NCBI GenBank assembly: GCA_035495815.1
Contig: DATJFH010000155.1
Coordinates: 1 to 7,308 of the forward strand
Direction of reading: 5' to 3'
DNA: 7,308 nucleotides
From: DATJFH01 sp035495815
Lineage (GTDB): Bacteria; Acidobacteriota; Terriglobia; Bryobacterales; Bryobacteraceae
Positions 5,810-7,308 of the stretch are shown in pieces (within the stretch, counting starts at the first letter, position 1; the number at the start of each line of letters is the position of its first letter). Position numbers and translations under genes: made by a program. A model generated the notes under the pieces. The model saw nothing but the letters and a program-made list of their open reading frames with translations. It was not told the DNA's origin and ran no database searches.

Positions 5810-6970
5810 ATGCGACTGAAATCATATTTCGCCGGGACGGTCGAGTCGGCCATGTGTCTTGCGCGCCAGGAAATGGGCGAAGACGCCATGCTGGTCCACT
5901 CGCGCCGGTCCCTGCCGGAGGCAAGGCACCTGGGCGCCTACGAGGTGGTGTTCGCCGCCTCGCAGGATCCGGCGCTGGAAGCAGCCGCGGCCCGAACGGC
6001 GCTGCCTTTACAATCCCCGAAAGCGGAACCCGTGCCCGAAGCCCCCTCTCCGGGCTTGTCCGCGGAGATGGCCGAAATGCGAAGGCAGCTGGCCCGGATC
6101 TCCGCGCAGGTCTCCCGCTCCGCGGGCCGGGGCGCGCGCCGGTCCAGCCCGGCTCCCAATCCCGCCCTGGAAGAACTGGAATATGCGCTGGCGTCGCAGG
6201 GAGTGGAGGAGGACCTGGCATGGGAAATCGTACAAAAGCTGGCGCCGGGCGCCACGCAGTCCGAGCTAACCCATTTCTTCCGCAAAGAACTGACCGCCAG
6301 GCTGAGGATCTCGGGCGGGCTCTCTTCCTGGTCGGCCGAGGGATCGCCGGGCGACTCGCCGCGGACCATCGTGGCGCTGGTCGGCCCTCCGGGGGCGGGC
6401 AAGACTACCATGCTGGCGAAGCTGGCTGTACGCTATGGCATTTCAGCCCGCCGTTCGACCCACATCCTCGCCTACGACGGCCATCGAATCGCCTCGAGCG
6501 ACCAGCTGCGGGCCTACGCGGCCATCCTGGGCGTGGGATTCGAGGCTTTGGACACCGCCGCGGGACTGGCCCAATCGATCAAGGAAAACGCTCGCAAGGA
6601 GCTGATCCTGATCGACACGCCGGGCTACAGCGCCGCCGATTTCGAACACGCCGGTGAACTCGCCCGGTTCCTGTCGGCATACCCCCATGTCGATACACAC
6701 TTAGTCCTATCCTGCGGGGCCAAATCGTCCGATCTTTCACGCATGGTAGACCGATACAACGTGTTCGGCCCGGCCAAGCTGCTGTTCACCCGTCTCGATG
6801 AAACGGAATCGTATGGCGCGATCGTCAATGAGTCGATTCGAACCGGCCTGGAATTGTCTTTTCTGGGGACCGGATCGCGGGTTCCGGACGATTTGACGCC
6901 GGCTACGGCGGACCGGATCGTGGATCTGTTGCTCGAGGGACGGCCCAGCCGCGCCGTCGCCACTGCATGA
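5810..6970 (+). CDS. flhF: FlhF flagellar SRP-type GTPase
   Basis: This 386-residue protein starts with the FlhF N-terminal motif (MRLKSYFAGTVESAMCLARQEMGEDAMLVHSRR, read in two blocks). A variable, Ala/Pro-rich linker (about 50-118) is followed by the NG GTPase domain. The P-loop GPPGAGKTT is at 192-200 (G1). YDGHRIASSDQLRAYA at 222-237 is the G2/insertion box region. IDTPG at 268-272 is G3, TRLDE at 327-331 is G4, and GTGSRVPDDL at 353-362 is the G5-like end. FlhF is a paralogue of Ffh and FtsY that recruits early flagellar components and sets flagellar position or number. Compared with the SRP family consensus (DTxR, DTAGR, TKxD), G2 has Gly for Thr, G3 has Pro and Tyr, and G4 has Arg for Lys. 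The partner gene flhG, often next, is absent. The stop overlaps the sigma-28 ATG. Confidence 0.93.
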   Translation: MRLKSYFAGTVESAMCLARQEMGEDAMLVHSRRSLPEARHLGAYEVVFAASQDPALEAAAARTALPLQSPKAEPVPEAPSPGLSAEMAEMRRQLARISAQVSRSAGRGARRSSPAPNPALEELEYALASQGVEEDLAWEIVQKLAPGATQSELTHFFRKELTARLRISGGLSSWSAEGSPGDSPRTIVALVGPPGAGKTTMLAKLAVRYGISARRSTHILAYDGHRIASSDQLRAYAAILGVGFEALDTAAGLAQSIKENARKELILIDTPGYSAADFEHAGELARFLSAYPHVDTHLVLSCGAKSSDLSRMVDRYNVFGPAKLLFTRLDETESYGAIVNESIRTGLELSFLGTGSRVPDDLTPATADRIVDLLLEGRPSRAVATA

Positions 6971-7308
6971 AGCACGATCGCGGACGGCCCGCGGCCGCGG
7001 GCGCCGGCCCGATGAGCGCCGGCCCGATGAGCGCCCGTACCAGCGCCTATCAGACAAGCACGGCGATTTCCTGCGCCGAACGGGATCGTCTGATCCTGGA
7101 GAATCTTCCGCAGGTGCGGCTGATTGCCCGGCGCATTCACGACAAGCTGCCGGAAAGCGTAAGCCTGGACGACTTGATTTCGACGGGCGTGGTGGGATTG
7201 ATCACGGCGGTCGACCATTTCGACCCGGCGCAGAACGTCAAGCTCAAGACATACGCTGAATACAAGATCCGGGGAGCCATCCTGGACAGCCTGAGAGAGC
7301 TTGACTGG
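6967..7308 (+). CDS. fliA: Sigma-28 family RNA polymerase sigma factor (FliA/WhiG type), 5' part
   Basis: The frame is open from ATG 6967 to the right edge (114 codons, no stop). From about residue 36 it reads as sigma-70 family region 1.2/2: ERDRLILENLPQVRLIARRIHDKLPESV, then LDDLISTGVVGLI (core-binding region 2.1-2.2), VDHFDPAQNVKLKTYAEYKIRGAILD, and SLRELDW at the edge (start of the promoter -10 recognising part). This wording is typical of the FliA/WhiG group that transcribes late flagellar genes. The ATG at 6967 overlaps the flhF stop (ATGA). In-frame ATGs at 7012 and 7027 lie in a 15-base tandem repeat and are alternative starts; none has a clear Shine-Dalgarno site. Residues 2-35 before region 2 are low complexity. 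Regions 3 and 4 lie outside the window, so a WhiG-like non-flagellar role cannot be excluded, but context favours FliA. Confidence 0.9.
   Translation, partial: MKHDRGRPAAAGAGPMSAGPMSARTSAYQTSTAISCAERDRLILENLPQVRLIARRIHDKLPESVSLDDLISTGVVGLITAVDHFDPAQNVKLKTYAEYKIRGAILDSLRELDW
6987..7002 (+). repeat. 16-base perfect GC palindrome at the start of the sigma gene
   Basis: GCCCGCGGCCGCGGGC reads the same on both strands. On RNA it could form a 6-base-pair stem with a GGCC loop, placed between the first ATG (6967) and the later ATGs (7012, 7027). Confidence 0.6.
7001..7035 (+). repeat. 15-base tandem repeat that duplicates a start codon
   Basis: GCGCCGGCCCGATGA occurs perfectly at 7001-7015 and 7016-7030, with a 5-base partial third copy to 7035. 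The period is a multiple of 3, so in the sigma frame it encodes AGPMS twice, and each copy carries an in-frame ATG (7012 and 7027). Confidence 0.75.

Overview
This window is a single, tightly packed flagellar operon segment, entirely on the + strand, from a GC-rich bacterium. In order it holds the 3' end of flgD, then fliN, fliO, fliP, fliQ, fliR, flhB, flhA, flhF and the 5' part of a sigma-28 (fliA/whiG-type) gene that runs off the right edge. The combined presence of FlgD, FliN, FliO and FlhF shows this is a flagellar export system rather than a non-flagellar type III secretion injectisome. The protein style, the gene order without flhG, and the sigma-28 region 2 wording resemble Acidobacteriota (Solibacteres/Bryobacterales-like). 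That placement rests on memory of such proteins and is an inference, not something the sequence proves.

Layout. Positions 1-725 carry the tail of the hook-cap scaffold FlgD, the C-ring protein FliN (a minimal 82-residue SpoA domain) and the export assembly factor FliO. Positions 722-3561 carry the export-gate membrane proteins FliP, FliQ and FliR and the substrate-specificity switch FlhB. Their junctions are 1-4 bases long or overlapping, implying one mRNA with translational coupling. A 105-base gap (3562-3666) then holds a degenerate 7-base repeat array and a pyrimidine-rich leader before flhA. flhA (3667-5727) encodes the large export-gate protein. An 82-base gap (5728-5809) that can fold into two back-to-back hairpins precedes flhF (5810-6970), which encodes an SRP-family GTPase. 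flhF overlaps the sigma-28 start by ATGA.

How the genes work together. FliP/Q/R form the export-channel core inside the MS ring, FliO helps FliP assemble, FlhB and FlhA complete the gate, and FlgD is an exported hook-cap protein. FliN builds the C-ring switch and binds the export ATPase complex. FlhF influences flagellar placement or number, and sigma-28 would drive late flagellar genes. The core genes are ordinary. I see no mobile element, CRISPR array, tRNA or rRNA and no hidden second system. The points worth a second look are small-scale: the heptad repeat array, a 16-base match between fliR and the flhB-flhA gap, the structured flhF leader, unusual FlhF GTPase motifs with no flhG next door, and a duplicated start codon in a repeat at the sigma gene.
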